Shown here: positions 33,871 to 46,297 of the stretch, piece after piece | How the letters are laid out: the number at the start of each line of letters is the position of its first letter | Position numbering within the stretch: position 1 is the first letter of the stretch | From: Avena insularis | Lineage: Eukaryota > Streptophyta > Magnoliopsida > Poales > Poaceae | NCBI GenBank assembly: GCA_023614405.1 | Contig: CM042685.1 | Span: 233,595,661 to 233,659,660 of the forward strand | Direction: 5' to 3' | DNA: 64,000 bases | The notes under the pieces: model-generated | Databases searched by the model: none | What the model was told of the DNA's origin: nothing | Seen by the model: only the letters and a program-made list of their open reading frames with translations | Program-made: the position numbers and the translations under genes

Positions 33871-35045
33871 TTGGAGGAAGTACTGTAGTTTTAGACTTGG
33901 AAGCGACGCCACCAAGCATAACATGAGATGCTTTCGTGGATAAGGTGTCAAATAGAGATGTCGGCTAGTAACCAATTGGAATTGGGTCGTTGTTCACACC
34001 ACAGTGTAACCACTAGTTCCCGCTTGACTTGTCCTAGTGTGATGCAGATTTCATGGAAGAAGATGGACAAAGATTGCATTAGAGTTGGATCTTGTTTCGC
34101 AAGGACAAAGTTTAAGAAAAAATACCTTGATCACTTAATGGTAATAGTTTGGCGTGTCCTGTTGACTTCGGTGACGGGGATATGATATCACCGAGGAAAA
34201 TGGGAGACCCACTAACAAGCTGAAGACCCGGGCAGTCTAGGTCGTCACACATTGTACCATACGTTGTGTCTTTCTGCAATTTCATTAAGACTTGTTGGAG
34301 TCACAAGTTCATTGAAAACATGGAACAATTAGAGGGAAATACCATGTAAGATCAAAATGGAGGGGATACATACCACCTGACCCATACAAAGATGACTTTG
34401 AAAGTCAATATAGTGAGAAGGGGACACCTACATAATTCATCACTCGGAAACAATGATTAGTGAAAAAGGTTTTTTAAGCATCACAGTATATATTGTATAC
34501 ATGAGGGAAGTCTAAAGAAGAGAGAGGAATCTCAAAAAGAAAAAAAGGCAACTTACCACCCACCCAACAGCGATTTGATTGTGATTCTGACCATCAGCTG
34601 GCAGCTGCTCATTTGGCCATCTTTAAGATTGTATCCATAGACGTCCATTGTAGCAATTACTCCAAAATATCCGCTATCGCGTTCTTTAGTCATATAATCA
34701 GCATACTGAAATTAATTAGATAAATTTTAGATTGATAAATAATTGGTTTATAACACCACAATTACAAGACCAATAATAACATAAGATAACCATATCACCT
34801 AAGAGCCACACAGCTACAGCATGTTGCGATTATATGAAACAAGCAAACAAACAAATGGATGAATTTGGTAACAGTCATGAAAAATCAATATCCACATCTT
34901 TCCTTAGGGGCAATCGGAGGAACTCACGCATGTTTCAGCACCATGTTGTGGTGGAAAAGGATATGGCAAATGAATATGAACAGGATTCATATCTGGTGGG
35001 CTTGATGCTTCCGCTGAAACGCCCGCGCTTTCCTTCAAGACATAA
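33871..35045 (-). pseudogene. Neprosin-domain (DUF239) pseudogene, upstream exons
   Basis: Minus-strand exons can be read as: about 35045-34928 (PVHIHLPYPFPPQHGAETC), 34705-34557 (YADYMTKERDSGYFGVIATM, DVYGYNLKDGQMSS), 34427-34377 (VSPSHYIDFQSHLCMG), 34273-34126 (TTYGTMCDDLDCPGLQLVSG, GDIISP) and 34033-33871 (DKSSGN, NNDPIPIGY). GT-AG sites bound most of them. The order and motifs fit the neprosin domain. Two TAG codons (34013 and 33965) stand where the family has Trp (SGN-W-WL, IGY-W-P), and the phase between the last two exons is off by one. The N-terminal activation-peptide exons are missing; G2 begins about 250 bases upstream. The last exon is split by G1. Confidence 0.72.
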
Positions 35046-35293
35046 AAGACTAGTCCAGTTTTAGATCACCAGAGGTCGTGTACCCAGCCATGATAGATGT
35101 TTAAACTTTCAGAACTAGATGAGATCCAGAGCGCTAACTATTTTTTTGTTGGAAATGGAAGCATAATTAACTAAAGAATTCTTGGATGATCTAGATCAGA
35201 GGGGACGAGAAGAAACCATCTGTGCACTATATATCTGCACCTCCGGTGTTACTTGGTATAGCCAAACGCACGAACCGTGAGCAGGTTCGTTCG
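35046..35293. other. Spacer between neprosin remnant and G2
   Basis: About 250 bases with no recognisable exon. This is where the missing 5' exons would have been expected. Confidence 0.4.
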
Positions 35294-37847
35294 ATACACG
35301 GAATGTATGGCAAGTAGAGCTAGTAAGGAGGCAATAGTTCTAACATCTACATGCATATTTGGCAAGTGGAGCTGTGTCTGGCTTGCATTTGCAAATAACT
35401 TTGTCCTACTTTCATAAACAGTTTTTGATTTTCTTTGAAAAGATCCCAATTAAGTTAACCCAACAATATTAAAACAATTATGAAATTGGAATGAGCAAGA
35501 AACATATCATGGAGTCAATATCAAGCAACTCAGTTGTCCATAACCGGGAACACGGCTAATTGATTAGTTTATACACCCTGCAGGGGTTATTACACTTTAC
35601 CCATGTGACTTGGCCAGCCCAGCTCGTACCATCACTCTCATTTTGGGTGATGATAGGGAGAAGACCAAGAAGAGACCGTTCGGGAAGTAGCTCCCCGATC
35701 CCGACGCGCACCGGTCCAACCTACCAAAATTCTACATCTCTGGATACGCGGGTTCGGGTCACCACAACCTACTAAGTCCAACCAACTGCCCATTTCATTC
35801 TTGGCACATGGTTGTACACGTAAGCTATCAAATAAAGAAGCCAATCAATTTCTCTAGATACCTGGGTGCCTTTCCGCAATGAAACCACCAAAAAATATCA
35901 ATACCATCACACCCAGGAGATTCATTGATTAAGTTGTTTTAGTTTTCACAAACCAATACTTTTAGAAACAAGTCTCTGTAATGTAACCCAGCCCTCGTAC
36001 ATCATAGCATGGCTAAGCACATCTACCAACGGTGGTTCATCTACAAGGAAGGACCTACCACATAATAGGACATAGCATAGCGATAGTATCATCCTACACA
36101 TGCGTCTACAAAATACACGACAATGCATAGAAAATAGTAGGACAATATCATGAACAAAATAGCATCTACTTGCCTTGGTTGTAGCGGTCGGAAGAACAAT
36201 CCACACACGAGCAAGCGTTGCACTCGTCACAATCTACACGATACAATTGTATTCATAAACAAACAATCCACAATCATATGCAACAAGGATGATGTATGAA
36301 TGCATGCATGACAAGAGGATTGGTGCTACAGCTGCACCACATAGTAGAAATTAGTAGAGGTACTGATTGCATGCATGGAAAATAGTTTTAGCGCAAGGAC
36401 AACTAATATGCAAAATATAATACTCAAAACTAGAACTAGAACCCAATTAATTCACTACTGGTAGTATACTGTTTGTAAAATCTTGGGAAAATTCTACTGT
36501 ATAGGCATTGCTATTTAGGAACAGTACCAATTGGAATTACTCAAAAAGGAATTATAAAACTCCCTGAGTAATTAAAACACTGCAGAAAGCCACTACACAG
36601 TTTCTGCAGAAGTTTTTACTGTAAGCCTACCCTTTTAATTCACGATGAGATTCCCCTCGTTCTACTGAATCCAGGGACATATTATACGCAATTTTTGGAG
36701 TTACAGATCTTTTTCTACGAATTAATTACTACAAAAAGGCCATTATCCCATTTGATTAAACTGTACTAAATCTTGCTGCAAAAGTGTGAACCAATGGTAC
36801 AGCAAGATTCTACACGACTTACTGAACCTGCACATATTTTATTTGCAATTTTTGGCCCAGCGGATTAATTTCTACGCAATTTACAAGTTTCTACGAAAAT
36901 CTGCCAATTAAATCGATTAAAGAAAATACCCAGTCAACTGTGTCTGTTGACTGGCCCACGTGGCTGCTGACTGGGCGCTGACTGGGCGTTTGACTAGTCA
37001 GCGCCTGGGGCTGACCGGTCAACGGCCGATCTGGGCGTTAGCCTGAATCGTGCGGCAGAGGGCTCACCGGAGACGACGGCGGCGAACTCGAGGCGGCGGC
37101 GGCGATCGGCTCTGGCGGCAGTGGTCGGCGATGGTTCCTGCGTGGAAAGAGGGGCGGTCAGCAGCAGCAGTGGCGATCCTGGGCGGCGGCGGCAATGGCC
37201 TTGCGAATGGCGGCCGCAGCAACAGCGGCGAGCTGCTGTGAATGAAGCGGCGGCAAGCAGCCTTGTGGCGGGCAGCAGCAGCGGCAAGCGGCAGCGGCAG
37301 GCGGCGGCGGAAGCGCGTGGAAGCGGCAGCTTGCGCTGATGGCGGTGGCGGCTGTGGCGGCGCGGCAGCGGCGGCCAGCGGCAGCGGCGGCGCACTGGCC
37401 GAGGCGGGGTCGGTGCGTGGAGGGGAGAGAGGCGGACTATGTATATGGGGCCCTTGTGGTCTTCTGAGGACACGGTTACCCTTGTATGGCGTGGCGGGCC
37501 CAGCCAATGGCTGGTAGCTGGCAAGTTTTTGGCAGTCCTTTTCCTTTTTTGCAAATAGTAAAACCTCCAACTTTTAACTTTTCGAGCTCGAATGCGATTT
37601 TGTTCCTAAATTTTTGTAAAATCGAGGGGAACAACCTAGGGTCAAGTGATGAGTGAAACCACTAGGATACAAGGGTGGAAAACACAAGTCCTAGTGGAAC
37701 CTCCCGCAGGAGCCTCGTAGTAAAATAGAGTAGGGTTTTAGAAAATAGTGTTTTGCCGAATCTTTTCGACCGATGGTTTTGCATGGAAGAGTATGATGCA
37801 ATGGCATGAATGATATGCAGAACCAATCTAAAATTTGGGATGTGAGA
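35294..37847 (-). repeat. 3' LTR of G2, truncated
   Basis: Matches 44366-46197 along 35294-37137 with roughly 1-2% differences, then continues through a GC-rich part (37050-37430) to GGGATGTGAGA near 37847. The Pro/Arg-rich open frames in the GC-rich part have no counterpart in known proteins and are read as LTR sequence. Confidence 0.82.
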
Positions 37848-37853
37848 AGACTA

Positions 37854-37861
37854 ACCCCCTT
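37854..37861 (-). other. Polypurine tract of G2
   Basis: Minus strand TTAAGGGG followed by GTTAG, just inside the 3' LTR. It lies directly after the pol stop. Confidence 0.6.
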
Positions 37862-40800
37862 AAGATGAATCTCGTCCCTGAGATTCGGCGCGGCTAGCAA
37901 ATAGGTGTGGGTAGTCCTCTCGGATGTCATCCTCACGCTCCCAAGTGGCTTCCTCTTCGGTGTGGTGGCTCCACTGCACCTTGCATAAACCTGATTGTCT
38001 TGGTACGGGTAGTCCTCTCCGCTGTCTCCAGAATCTTGACCGGTTTCTCCTCATAGGTCAAGTCGTTCTCAAGCTGAACCTCCTCTAGCGGTACGGTGTC
38101 CCTCAATGGTGTATCCACCATCTCCGGATGGCACTTCTTCAGCTGGGACACATGGAACACATTGTGAACAGCGGACAGAGCCTCTGGCAACTCCAGCTGA
38201 TAAGCAACCTCTCCTTTGCGTGCTAAGACCCGATACGGTCCAATAAATCGAGGTGCCAGCTTACCCTTAATTCCAAATCTCTTAATTCCATGAAGTGGCG
38301 ACACTCTGAGGTACACTCTATCACCTATCTCATACACCACTTCCTTGCGCTTGGCGTCAGCGTAGCTCTGCTGCCTTGATTGTGCTACCTTCAGCCTATC
38401 CCTAATCAAGGCGACCTTCTCCTCAGCGTCCTTGATCAAATCGGGTCCAAACAACTGACGCTCTCCTACTCCATCCCATAGCAATGGTGTCCGGCACCGT
38501 TTCCCATATAGCACATCGAACGGTGACGTCTTGATGCTGGTTTGATAGCTGTTGTTGTAGGAAAACTCAGCATATGGCAAATTCTCATCCCAACTAGAAC
38601 CATGAGCCAAAGCGCAAGCTCTCAACATGTCCTCCAAAATCTGATTCACCCTCTCTGCATCCATCGATTACATGGGTGAAGCAGTGCTAAATTCCAACCT
38701 AGTACCAAGTGACTCGTGCAGCTGGCGCCAGAAGTGTGAGGTAAATTGGGTGCCTCTATCAGATACGATACTCTTGGGAACCCCATGTAGGCACACAATC
38801 CTGTCCATGTAAATCTTGGCCAACTTTGCACTCGTATAGGTCGTCTTTACCGGTATAAAGTGGGCTACCTTGGTCAAATGGTCGACCACTACCCAAATGG
38901 AGTCATACCCTGACCTGGTCCTGGGCAATCCTGTGATAAAGTCCATTCCCACTCTATCCCACTTCCAATCCGGCACGGGCAATGGCTGTAGCAATCCTGC
39001 TGGCTTCTGGTGTTCCGCCTTCACTCGGCTACATACATCACATAGGGCAATATCCTCCACGATGTCTCCCTTTATGTTGTTCCACCAGAATCTGTCCTTT
39101 AGGTCCATATACATCTTCGTATTGCCCGGATGTATGGAATACGACGAGTCATGAGCTTCCTGCAGAATCAACTTCCTTATCTCCGGATCGTTGGGGACGC
39201 ACAAACGATCTCCATACCACAAGGTTCCTTGCTCATCCTCGCGGAATTCCCTTGCTCGATCCTCCTTCATCTTTTCCTTTACTTCACCTATCTCTTTGTC
39301 TCCCACTTGAGCCTTCCTGATTCTGTCCTGTAGCGTTGGTTGGACTTCCATTGTTGCCAAGTATCCTTCTGATACTATCTCCAGTCTAAGGTCCTTGAAC
39401 TGCTTGTACAAATCCTCAGGCAATTCCCCAATTGTCAATCCGTTGCATAGACCTTCCGACTCAGAGCATCTGCTACTACATTGGCCTTTCCTGGGTGGTA
39501 TTGCAGATTCATATCATAGTCCTTGATAAGTTCCAACCATCTCCTTTGCCTCATGTTCAGTTCCTTCTGTGTAAATATGTACTTCAGGCTCTTGTGGTCG
39601 GTGTACACGTCACAGTGTTTTCCCATTAAATAATGCCTCCATACCTTGAGCGCATGAACCACTGACGCTAACTCCAAGTCGTGTGTGGGGTAACTCCGCT
39701 CATGGTGCTTGAGTTGTCGCGAGGCATATGACACTACTCTCCCATCTTGCATCAGCACACTCCCAAGTCCCTGTCGAGAAGCATCACAGTACACTTGGAA
39801 ATCCTTCTGAAGATCTGGTAAACACAGAATGGGTGCGGTCACTAGTCGACGCTTCAGTTCCTGAAAGCTGGCTTCACATACGTCTGACCATTCAAACTTC
39901 CTCTCCTTATTCAGAAGTTCGGTCATCGACTTAGCAATCTTGGAGAAGTTTTCAATGAACCTCCTGTAATATCCAACAAGTCCCAAAAAGCTTCGTATCT
40001 CTCCTGCATTCTTGGGTGCTTCCCACTCTGTCACTGCAGTCACTTTGCTTGGATCAACAGCGACTCCTTCTCCTGACACTACGTGTCCAAGAAATCCAAC
40101 AGTGTTAAGCCAGAATTCACAGTTGCTGAATTTGGCATACAGCTTGTGTTCCCTCAGCTTCTCCATAATCAGTCGCAGATGCTTCTCATGCTCAGCATCA
40201 TCCTTGGAATATATCAGTATGTCATCAATAAACACCACCACGAACTTGTCCAAGTACTCCATAAATACTTTGTTCATCATAGTCATGAAGTATGTCGGGG
40301 CATTCGTTAGTCCAAAAGACATAACTGTATACTCATATAAACCATACCTAGTGGTGAAGGCGGTTTTTGGTATGTCCTCCTCCCGGACCTTCAATTGGAA
40401 GTAACCCGATCGCAAATCAATTTTACTAAACACCTTTGCTCCCTCCAGTTGATCAAACAAATCATTTATGTTTGGCAGGGGGTACTTGTTCTTGATAGTT
40501 ACCTCGTTCAGCGAGCGATAGTCCACCACTAATCTCTTGCTGCTGTCTTTCTTCTCCACAAACAGAACAGGTGCACCCCATGACGACGAACTAGGCTGAA
40601 TGAATCCCTTGTCCAACTGCTCCTTCAGCTGCTTCTTCAATTCCTTCAGCTCATCCACATCCATCTTGTATGGTCTCTTTGCTATAGGTCTTGTTCCCGG
40701 CATCAGGTCGATGAGAAACTCCACGTCCCTGTCAGGTGGCATTCCTGGCAGCTCTTCCGGAAACACGTCGGGGTAATCCCTAATCACTGGCACAGTATCC

Positions 40801-42250
40801 ATGCTAACCCCCTTAAGAGAATTCAACTTACACCTTCCCGGTCGCACTGCCGACTTGAATCTAATTCTCTTACCATCCGGGGTTTTGAGTGAAACAGCTC
40901 GCTGTGCACAATCTATGTGTCCCTCATGCATAGACATCCAATCCATACCCAGAATAACGTCTAACCCCTGTGATTCCAACACTACCAAATGCGCACTGAA
41001 GTTGTGTGTTCCAATCCTCACAGTTAAGTCGCGGCATCCCGCGCTAGCTATCATATCTCCTCCAGGTGAACTCACTCTAATAGACCCTTTCATAGACTCA
41101 GTAGGTAACTTATACTTATCCACAAATGCCCTTGATATGAATGAATGAGATGCACCAGTATCGAAAAGTATGAAAGTTGGGTGAGTGTTGATTGGGAACT
41201 TACCAATCACAAGGTCAGGCTCATCTGGAATATCCTCCACATTCATGTGGTTCACTGTGGCCTTCTCGTTGTTGGTTGGCTTCAGTCCTTTCCTCTCCGG
41301 ACAGTTATCAGCATAGTGTCCCTTCTGTTTACACTTGAAGCATGTCACCTCACTCAGATCCTTCTTCACAAAGCTGCGATCACGGTTGCGGTCATGTCCA
41401 CTGTGTCCTCCAGAGTGGTGAGAGTGTCCTCCCTTGTGGCTGTGGTGGGTGCTCCTATGGTTGTCATGACGATGTCCATCGCCCCCATGGTGGTGGCGAT
41501 CATGGCTCCCATGGTCACTCCCTCCATGCTTGGAGTATCCATCATATGAAGTGCGAGACTTGTGGTGTGAACCGGAGTGGTGATTGTTACTCTTCCTCTT
41601 GCGGTTCTCCACCTGCTTGTGCTTCCCTTCCAAGATCCTGGCCTTGTCCATAAGCTCCTGGAAAGTGGGGCAATAAACCACCAGTAGCTGTACAGAAAGC
41701 TCATCACTAAGGCCATCCAGGAATCTCTCCCTCCTTTTCGCATCAGTGTCAACATCCTCAGGTGCATAACGAGACAGGTTGTTGAACTCCTCAATGTACT
41801 CAGCCACGGTGCGGTTGGTTTGGCGCAAGTTGCGGAACTCCTTCCTCTTCAGGCTCAGAACTCCTGAAGACACGTGGTTGGTCCTGAAACCTTCCTCAAA
41901 CATTGCCCAAGTCACAGTGTCCAGCGGGTGGGTGATCTGAAAAGTGTCCCACCAAGCGGCTGGTCCCTCGATGGTGGCGCAAACCTCACCTTCTCAGCAT
42001 CAGTGCATCCAATAGTTACCAGATCCTTGTTGACTGAACGCAACCAGTCGAGAGCAACCATTGGTTCCGTTGCAGTAGAGAACTTAGTTGGCCTTAGCCT
42101 CAGAAATCTGGTGAGAGCATCTCCCTGAGGCTGGTTGTTTCCATTGTTGTTGTTGTTCTGAGCTTCCATGAACTGGGTCATAACTTGGGTCAGCTGTGCC
42201 TGAGCTGCCATGAGCTGCTCCAACTCAGTGATTTGACGGCGGGGAGGCAT
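37860..42250 (-). pseudogene. G2 gag-pol polyprotein, frameshifted
   Basis: Gag starts MPPRRQITELEQLMAAQAQL at 42250 and shifts frame near 41990. A 2.5-kb frame (41915-39435) then holds the capsid domain, a His/Ser/Gly-rich tail, a CX2CX4HX4C knuckle ([14 protein letters not shown]), protease ([10 protein letters not shown]), RT ([27 protein letters not shown]) and RNase H ([19 protein letters not shown]). A one-base shift near 39440 leads to integrase (HPGNTKMYMDLKDRFWW, CDVCSRVKAEHQ, MDFITGLPRTRSGYDSI). Another break near 38665 disrupts the [10 protein letters not shown] motif, and one near 38010 precedes the C-terminal chromodomain-like segment (VQWSHHTEEEATWERED). Catalytic residues are kept. 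With LTRs only 1-2% apart, some shifts could be sequence errors. Confidence 0.92.
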
Positions 42251-42869
42251 TTGCGGTTCAGCACAGGTAAGTTTAGAGAGAATCAACTACGATAATAGGA
42301 TTCTACCCATGCATTATGATCAAACAACAACAAGCAATGGCAGACAATCACAAGCAAGCAACACATCAACAAACAAGCGATCCAGCAACATCCCAGGGGT
42401 TATCCTAGCAATATATACCTACTGAAAAAAAAATTACAAGAGTTGGCAATGGTTAACTAAACAGTTGATCAACTAAACAGCAAAAATAGCAATCTGCCAG
42501 AACAGTCCAGCAGCGTTCACGAATTTTTCTACCTGACTTAGACTCGTCAGAAAATTTAGCTGATTTTTGCACATACAGTACAGAAAGTTTCGCACCAGCC
42601 CTATTTTTTTCAGATGTTTCCCAGTTACCAGAAAAATATGAAAAATCGTACAGTACTGCTGTATCAGCAGAAAACTACAGCGAAAATAACACAGATGTTA
42701 ACCAAAATTGCCATAACTCTTTCATAAAATTCGCACAAATAATTCCTGGGATATTGGAGTACACAAATAAGCAACTAAATACTCTTAAACTAACCGTGTC
42801 TAAGTTTCACATCGATCGAGACTAATCCTAACGATTTTACCTAACGAGGACTAATTGGTGGACTTCTAT
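42251..42869 (-). other. G2 spacer between extra ORF and gag
   Basis: AT-rich, 619 bases, no frame of note. A splice acceptor or internal start for gag could lie here, but I cannot identify it. Confidence 0.6.
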
Positions 42870-43868
42870 CTACTTCTTGAAGAGGTTGCGGTAGGTCCTT
42901 GCACTCATGCGTTGGCGCTTCGGTCCACGGTTCAACCATGGCGGCGGAGTGTACACTTCTCCTGAATCATCACTTGAGATCTCAAACTCCACCTCTTCTA
43001 GATCCTCCTCTTCTTTTTCACTCTCAGCTGCAACTGCAACAGCTTCATCTCCTCCACCATCATCGTCTCCATCATCATCGTCTTCGTCCTCATCATCATC
43101 ATCGTTCCCACTGTCATCATCATCCCCATTGTTGCCATCATCTCCATTGTCATCATCAGAGGGTGGATTTAGCTGTGCTTGGAGAGCAGCAATCTGGGCT
43201 GTCATAGCTTCAATAGTTTGATCCCTTTCCTGGACGGTCCCTTGCAACTGTTGTATGTTCTGGGTGTTCTCATTAGCAGAACCATGAAGATGAGCTATGG
43301 TTGCATCTCTGTCTATCAGGGCATTCTCCAGAACTCCCACAGCTTCATGCAAGGTGTCAATCTCCTGTCCTTGGACCACCATACCATTGCTAGCAAAGTC
43401 TACAATCTCCTTTATCATCATCACTTTCTCAGCTAGAGCTCCATTCTCCCTTTCCATGTCCTCTATGTGCCTCCGACGGGACGGCATGTTGTTCCTGTCG
43501 CCCGGGGTAACCACAATGTGCCCATCTTCATCATGCCTCCCATAGTCACGGTAGGGTGAATCTGCTGGCAGTAGGTGTCGGACATGATGGCACTGGCGAG
43601 ACAGGGCTTCATGTATGGCCAAGTTAATTCCAAGTCCCCAGTTGCAGTATGTCTTGGTGTAGATCAGATGCACTGGATTTGGCAAGGCGGCATCCCTGAA
43701 GATGAAGGTGGTGATCTCCCATGCATCCTCACCATATCCATAGGTGTACAACCTTCTTCCCTTGAACATGGGCAGTGGCAATCCCAATGACTGCGAGAGC
43801 TGTGCTAACTGTCTTGCAAAGGGCCTTGGTGACTCCATGGTTGCATACTCAGTCCTGACTTCTCCCAT
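42870..43868 (-). CDS. Extra pre-gag ORF of G2 (332 codons), unknown function
   Basis: An uninterrupted frame between the primer site and gag. Residues about 10-125 look globular (MESPRPFARQLAQLSQSLGL, WEITTFIFRDAALPNPVHLI, NWGLGINLAIHEALSRQ). Residues about 130-235 are a predicted coiled coil (RRRHIEDMERENGALAEKV, QQLQGTVQERDQTIEAMTAQ). Then comes an Asp/Glu-rich tract (about 238-300) and a basic end (RGPKRQRMSARTYRNLFKK). It has no knuckle, protease, RT or envelope-like membrane segment. Some plant gypsy families carry additional ORFs; I do not recognise this one. It is intact while gag-pol is frameshifted. The first Met (43868) or an internal Met (MESPRP, 43835) could be the start. Confidence 0.8.
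   Translation of the reverse strand: MGEVRTEYATMESPRPFARQLAQLSQSLGLPLPMFKGRRLYTYGYGEDAWEITTFIFRDAALPNPVHLIYTKTYCNWGLGINLAIHEALSRQCHHVRHLLPADSPYRDYGRHDEDGHIVVTPGDRNNMPSRRRHIEDMERENGALAEKVMMIKEIVDFASNGMVVQGQEIDTLHEAVGVLENALIDRDATIAHLHGSANENTQNIQQLQGTVQERDQTIEAMTAQIAALQAQLNPPSDDDNGDDGNNGDDDDSGNDDDDEDEDDDDGDDDGGGDEAVAVAAESEKEEEDLEEVEFEISSDDSGEVYTPPPWLNRGPKRQRMSARTYRNLFKK
43030..43170. repeat. ATC/TCC trinucleotide-rich tract
   Basis: Imperfect CATCAT/CCTCATC runs that encode the acidic stretch of the extra G2 ORF on the minus strand. Confidence 0.8.
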
Positions 43869-44020
43869 CTATCAATTAAAAGAGGAAAGTGTGAGAATAG
43901 CATATGGTAAGAATTTACGAGAGTGAAAGGCATAAGATGAAAGACAGAGTTAATATAGGTTTTAATAAATCTATGGCTTCCTAATCCAATCCTAGGTCAC
44001 GATCCTACAGTCGACACACG

Positions 44021-44033
44021 GGCTCTGATACCA
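44021..44033 (-). other. Primer binding site of G2
   Basis: Minus strand TGGTATCAGAGCC, three bases from the 5' LTR end (44037). Confidence 0.88.
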
Positions 44034-44036
44034 TCT

Positions 44037-46197
44037 TGTAACACCGCGGTTCTGAAAAGACCGAGGCTTCTATGTGACATGCCAATCCCTGGATTGGTTC
44101 ATTGGCCCACAATGGAATAAGATGAATAACATAGCAAAATATCCGTGTATCATGAATATCGAAGATCTAGAGTACCATTATTACAATAGAAGCTTAGCTC
44201 AAGGCTAGCTTAAATTATTCAGGTAGCAACATAAATAAAGTAAATCCTCCATTCTTCAAATTGCCCACAAGTGAACAAGTGCCGAGTGGAGTACCGTGGC
44301 CTATATCGATTACTCAGAATCGGAATAACCTGCAACATGAAACGTAGCAGCCCCAAAGGGTCAATACATGGAATGTATGGCAAGTAGAGCTAGTAAGGAG
44401 GCAATAGTTCTAACATCTACATGCATATTTGGCAAGTGGAGCTGTGTCTGGCTTGCATTTGCAAATAACTTTGTCCTACTTTCATAAACAGTTTTTGATT
44501 TTCTTTAAAAAGATCCCAATTAAGTTAACCCAACAATATTAAAACAATTATGAAATTGGAATGAGCGAGAAACATATCATGGAGTCAATATCAAGCAACT
44601 CAGTTGTCCATAACCGGGGACACGGCTAATCGATTAGTTTATACACCCTGCAGGGGTTAGTACACTTTACCCATGTGACTTGGTCAGCCCAGCTCGTACC
44701 ATCACTCTCATTTTGGGTGATGATAGGGAGAAGACCAAGAAGAGACCGTTCAGGAAGTAGCTCCCCAATCCCGACGCGCACCGGTCCAACCTACCAAAAT
44801 TCTACATCTCTAGATACGCGGGTTCGGGTCACCACAACCTACTAAGTCCAACCAACCGCCCATTTCATTATTGGCACATGGTTGTACACGTAAGCTACTA
44901 AATAAAGAAGCCAATCAATTTTTCTAGATACCTGGGTGCCTTTCCGCAATGAAACCACCAAAAATTATCAATACCATCACACCCAGGAGATTCATTGATT
45001 AAGTTGTTTTAGTTTTCACAAACCAATACTTTTAGAAACAAGTCTCTATGATGTAACCCAGCCCTCGTACATCATAGCATGGCTAAGCACATCTACCAAC
45101 GGTGGTTCATCTACAAGGAAGGACCTACCACATAATAGGACATAGCATAGCGATACTATCATCCTACACATGCGTCTACAAAATACACGACAATACATAA
45201 AAAATAGTAGGACAATATCATGAACAAAATAGCATCTACTTTCCTTGGTTGTAGCGGTCGGAAGAACAATCCACACACGAGCAAGCGTTGCACTCGTCAC
45301 AATTTACACGATACAATTGCATTCATAAACAAACAATCCACAATCATATGCAACAAGGATGATGTATGAATGCATGCATGACAAGAGGATTGGTGCTACA
45401 GCTGCACCACATAGTAGAAATCAGTAGAGGTACTGATTGCATGCATGGAAAATAGTTTTAGCGCAAGGACAACTAATATGCAAAATATAATACTCAAAAC
45501 TAGAACTAGAACCCAATTAATTCACTACCGGTAGTATACTATTTGTAAAATCTTGGGAAAATTCTACTGTATAGGCATTGCTATTTAGGAACAGTACCAA
45601 TTGGAATTACTCAAAAAGGAATTATAAAACTCCCTGAGTAATTAAAACACTGCAGAAAGCCACTACACAGTTTCTGCAGAAGTTTTTACTGTAAGCCTAC
45701 CCTTTTAATTCACGATGAGATTCCCCTCGTTCTACTGAATCCAGGGACATATTATACGCAATTTTTGGAGTTACAGATCTTTTTCTACGAATTAATTACT
45801 ACAAAAAGGCCATTATCCCATTTGATTAAACTGTACTAAATCTTGCTGCAAAAGTGTGAACCAATGGTACAGCAAGATTCTACACGACTTACTGAACCTG
45901 CACATATTTTATTTGCAATTTTTGGCCCAGCGGATTAATTTCTACGCAATTTACAAGTTTCTACGAAAATCTGCCAATTAAATCGATTAAAGAAAATACC
46001 CAGTCAACTGTGTCTGTTGACTGGCCCACGTGGCTGCTGACTGGGCGCTGACTGGGCGTTTGACTAGTCAGCGCCTGGGGCTGACCGGTCAACGGCCGAT
46101 CTGGGCCGTTGGCCACAGATCGTGCGGCAGAGGGCTCACCGGAGACGACGGCGGCGAACTCGAGGCGGCGGCGGCGATCGGCTCTGGCGGCGGCGGT
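44037..46197 (-). repeat. 5' LTR of G2, cut by the assembly gap
   Basis: Begins TGTAACACCGCGG next to the primer site and matches 35294-37137 from 44366 on. The rest would fall in or beyond the N run; sequence after the gap does not match. Confidence 0.85.
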
Positions 46198-46297
46198 NNN
46201 NNNNNNNNNNNNNNNNNNNNNNNNNNNNNNNNNNNNNNNNNNNNNNNNNNNNNNNNNNNNNNNNNNNNNNNNNNNNNNNNNNNNNNNNNNNNNNNNN
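46198..46297. other. Assembly gap, 100 N
   Basis: Exactly 100 N, a usual placeholder for a gap of unknown size. Order and distance across it are uncertain. Confidence 0.98.

Larger units (their letters stand above)
35294..46197 (-). mobile_element. Ty3-gypsy retrotransposon G2 with long LTRs and an extra ORF
   Basis: Near-identical direct repeats (35294-37137 and 44366-46197) flank gag-pol and are parts of its LTRs. The element reads on the minus strand: primer site at 44021-44033, extra ORF 43868-42870, gag from 42250, pol to 37860, polypurine tract at 37854-37861. The right LTR runs from TGTAACACCG (44037) into the N gap; the left one lacks about 330 bases at its outer side but keeps the inner part to about 37847. 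Combining both gives an LTR of about 2.9 kb. No TSD can be tested because both outer ends are lost. Confidence 0.85.

Noticed and set aside
36994..37570. Pro/Arg-rich frames in the G2 3' LTR
   Set aside because: They come from GGC/GCC-rich LTR sequence; the other LTR copy is lost in the gap and gives no support for coding.
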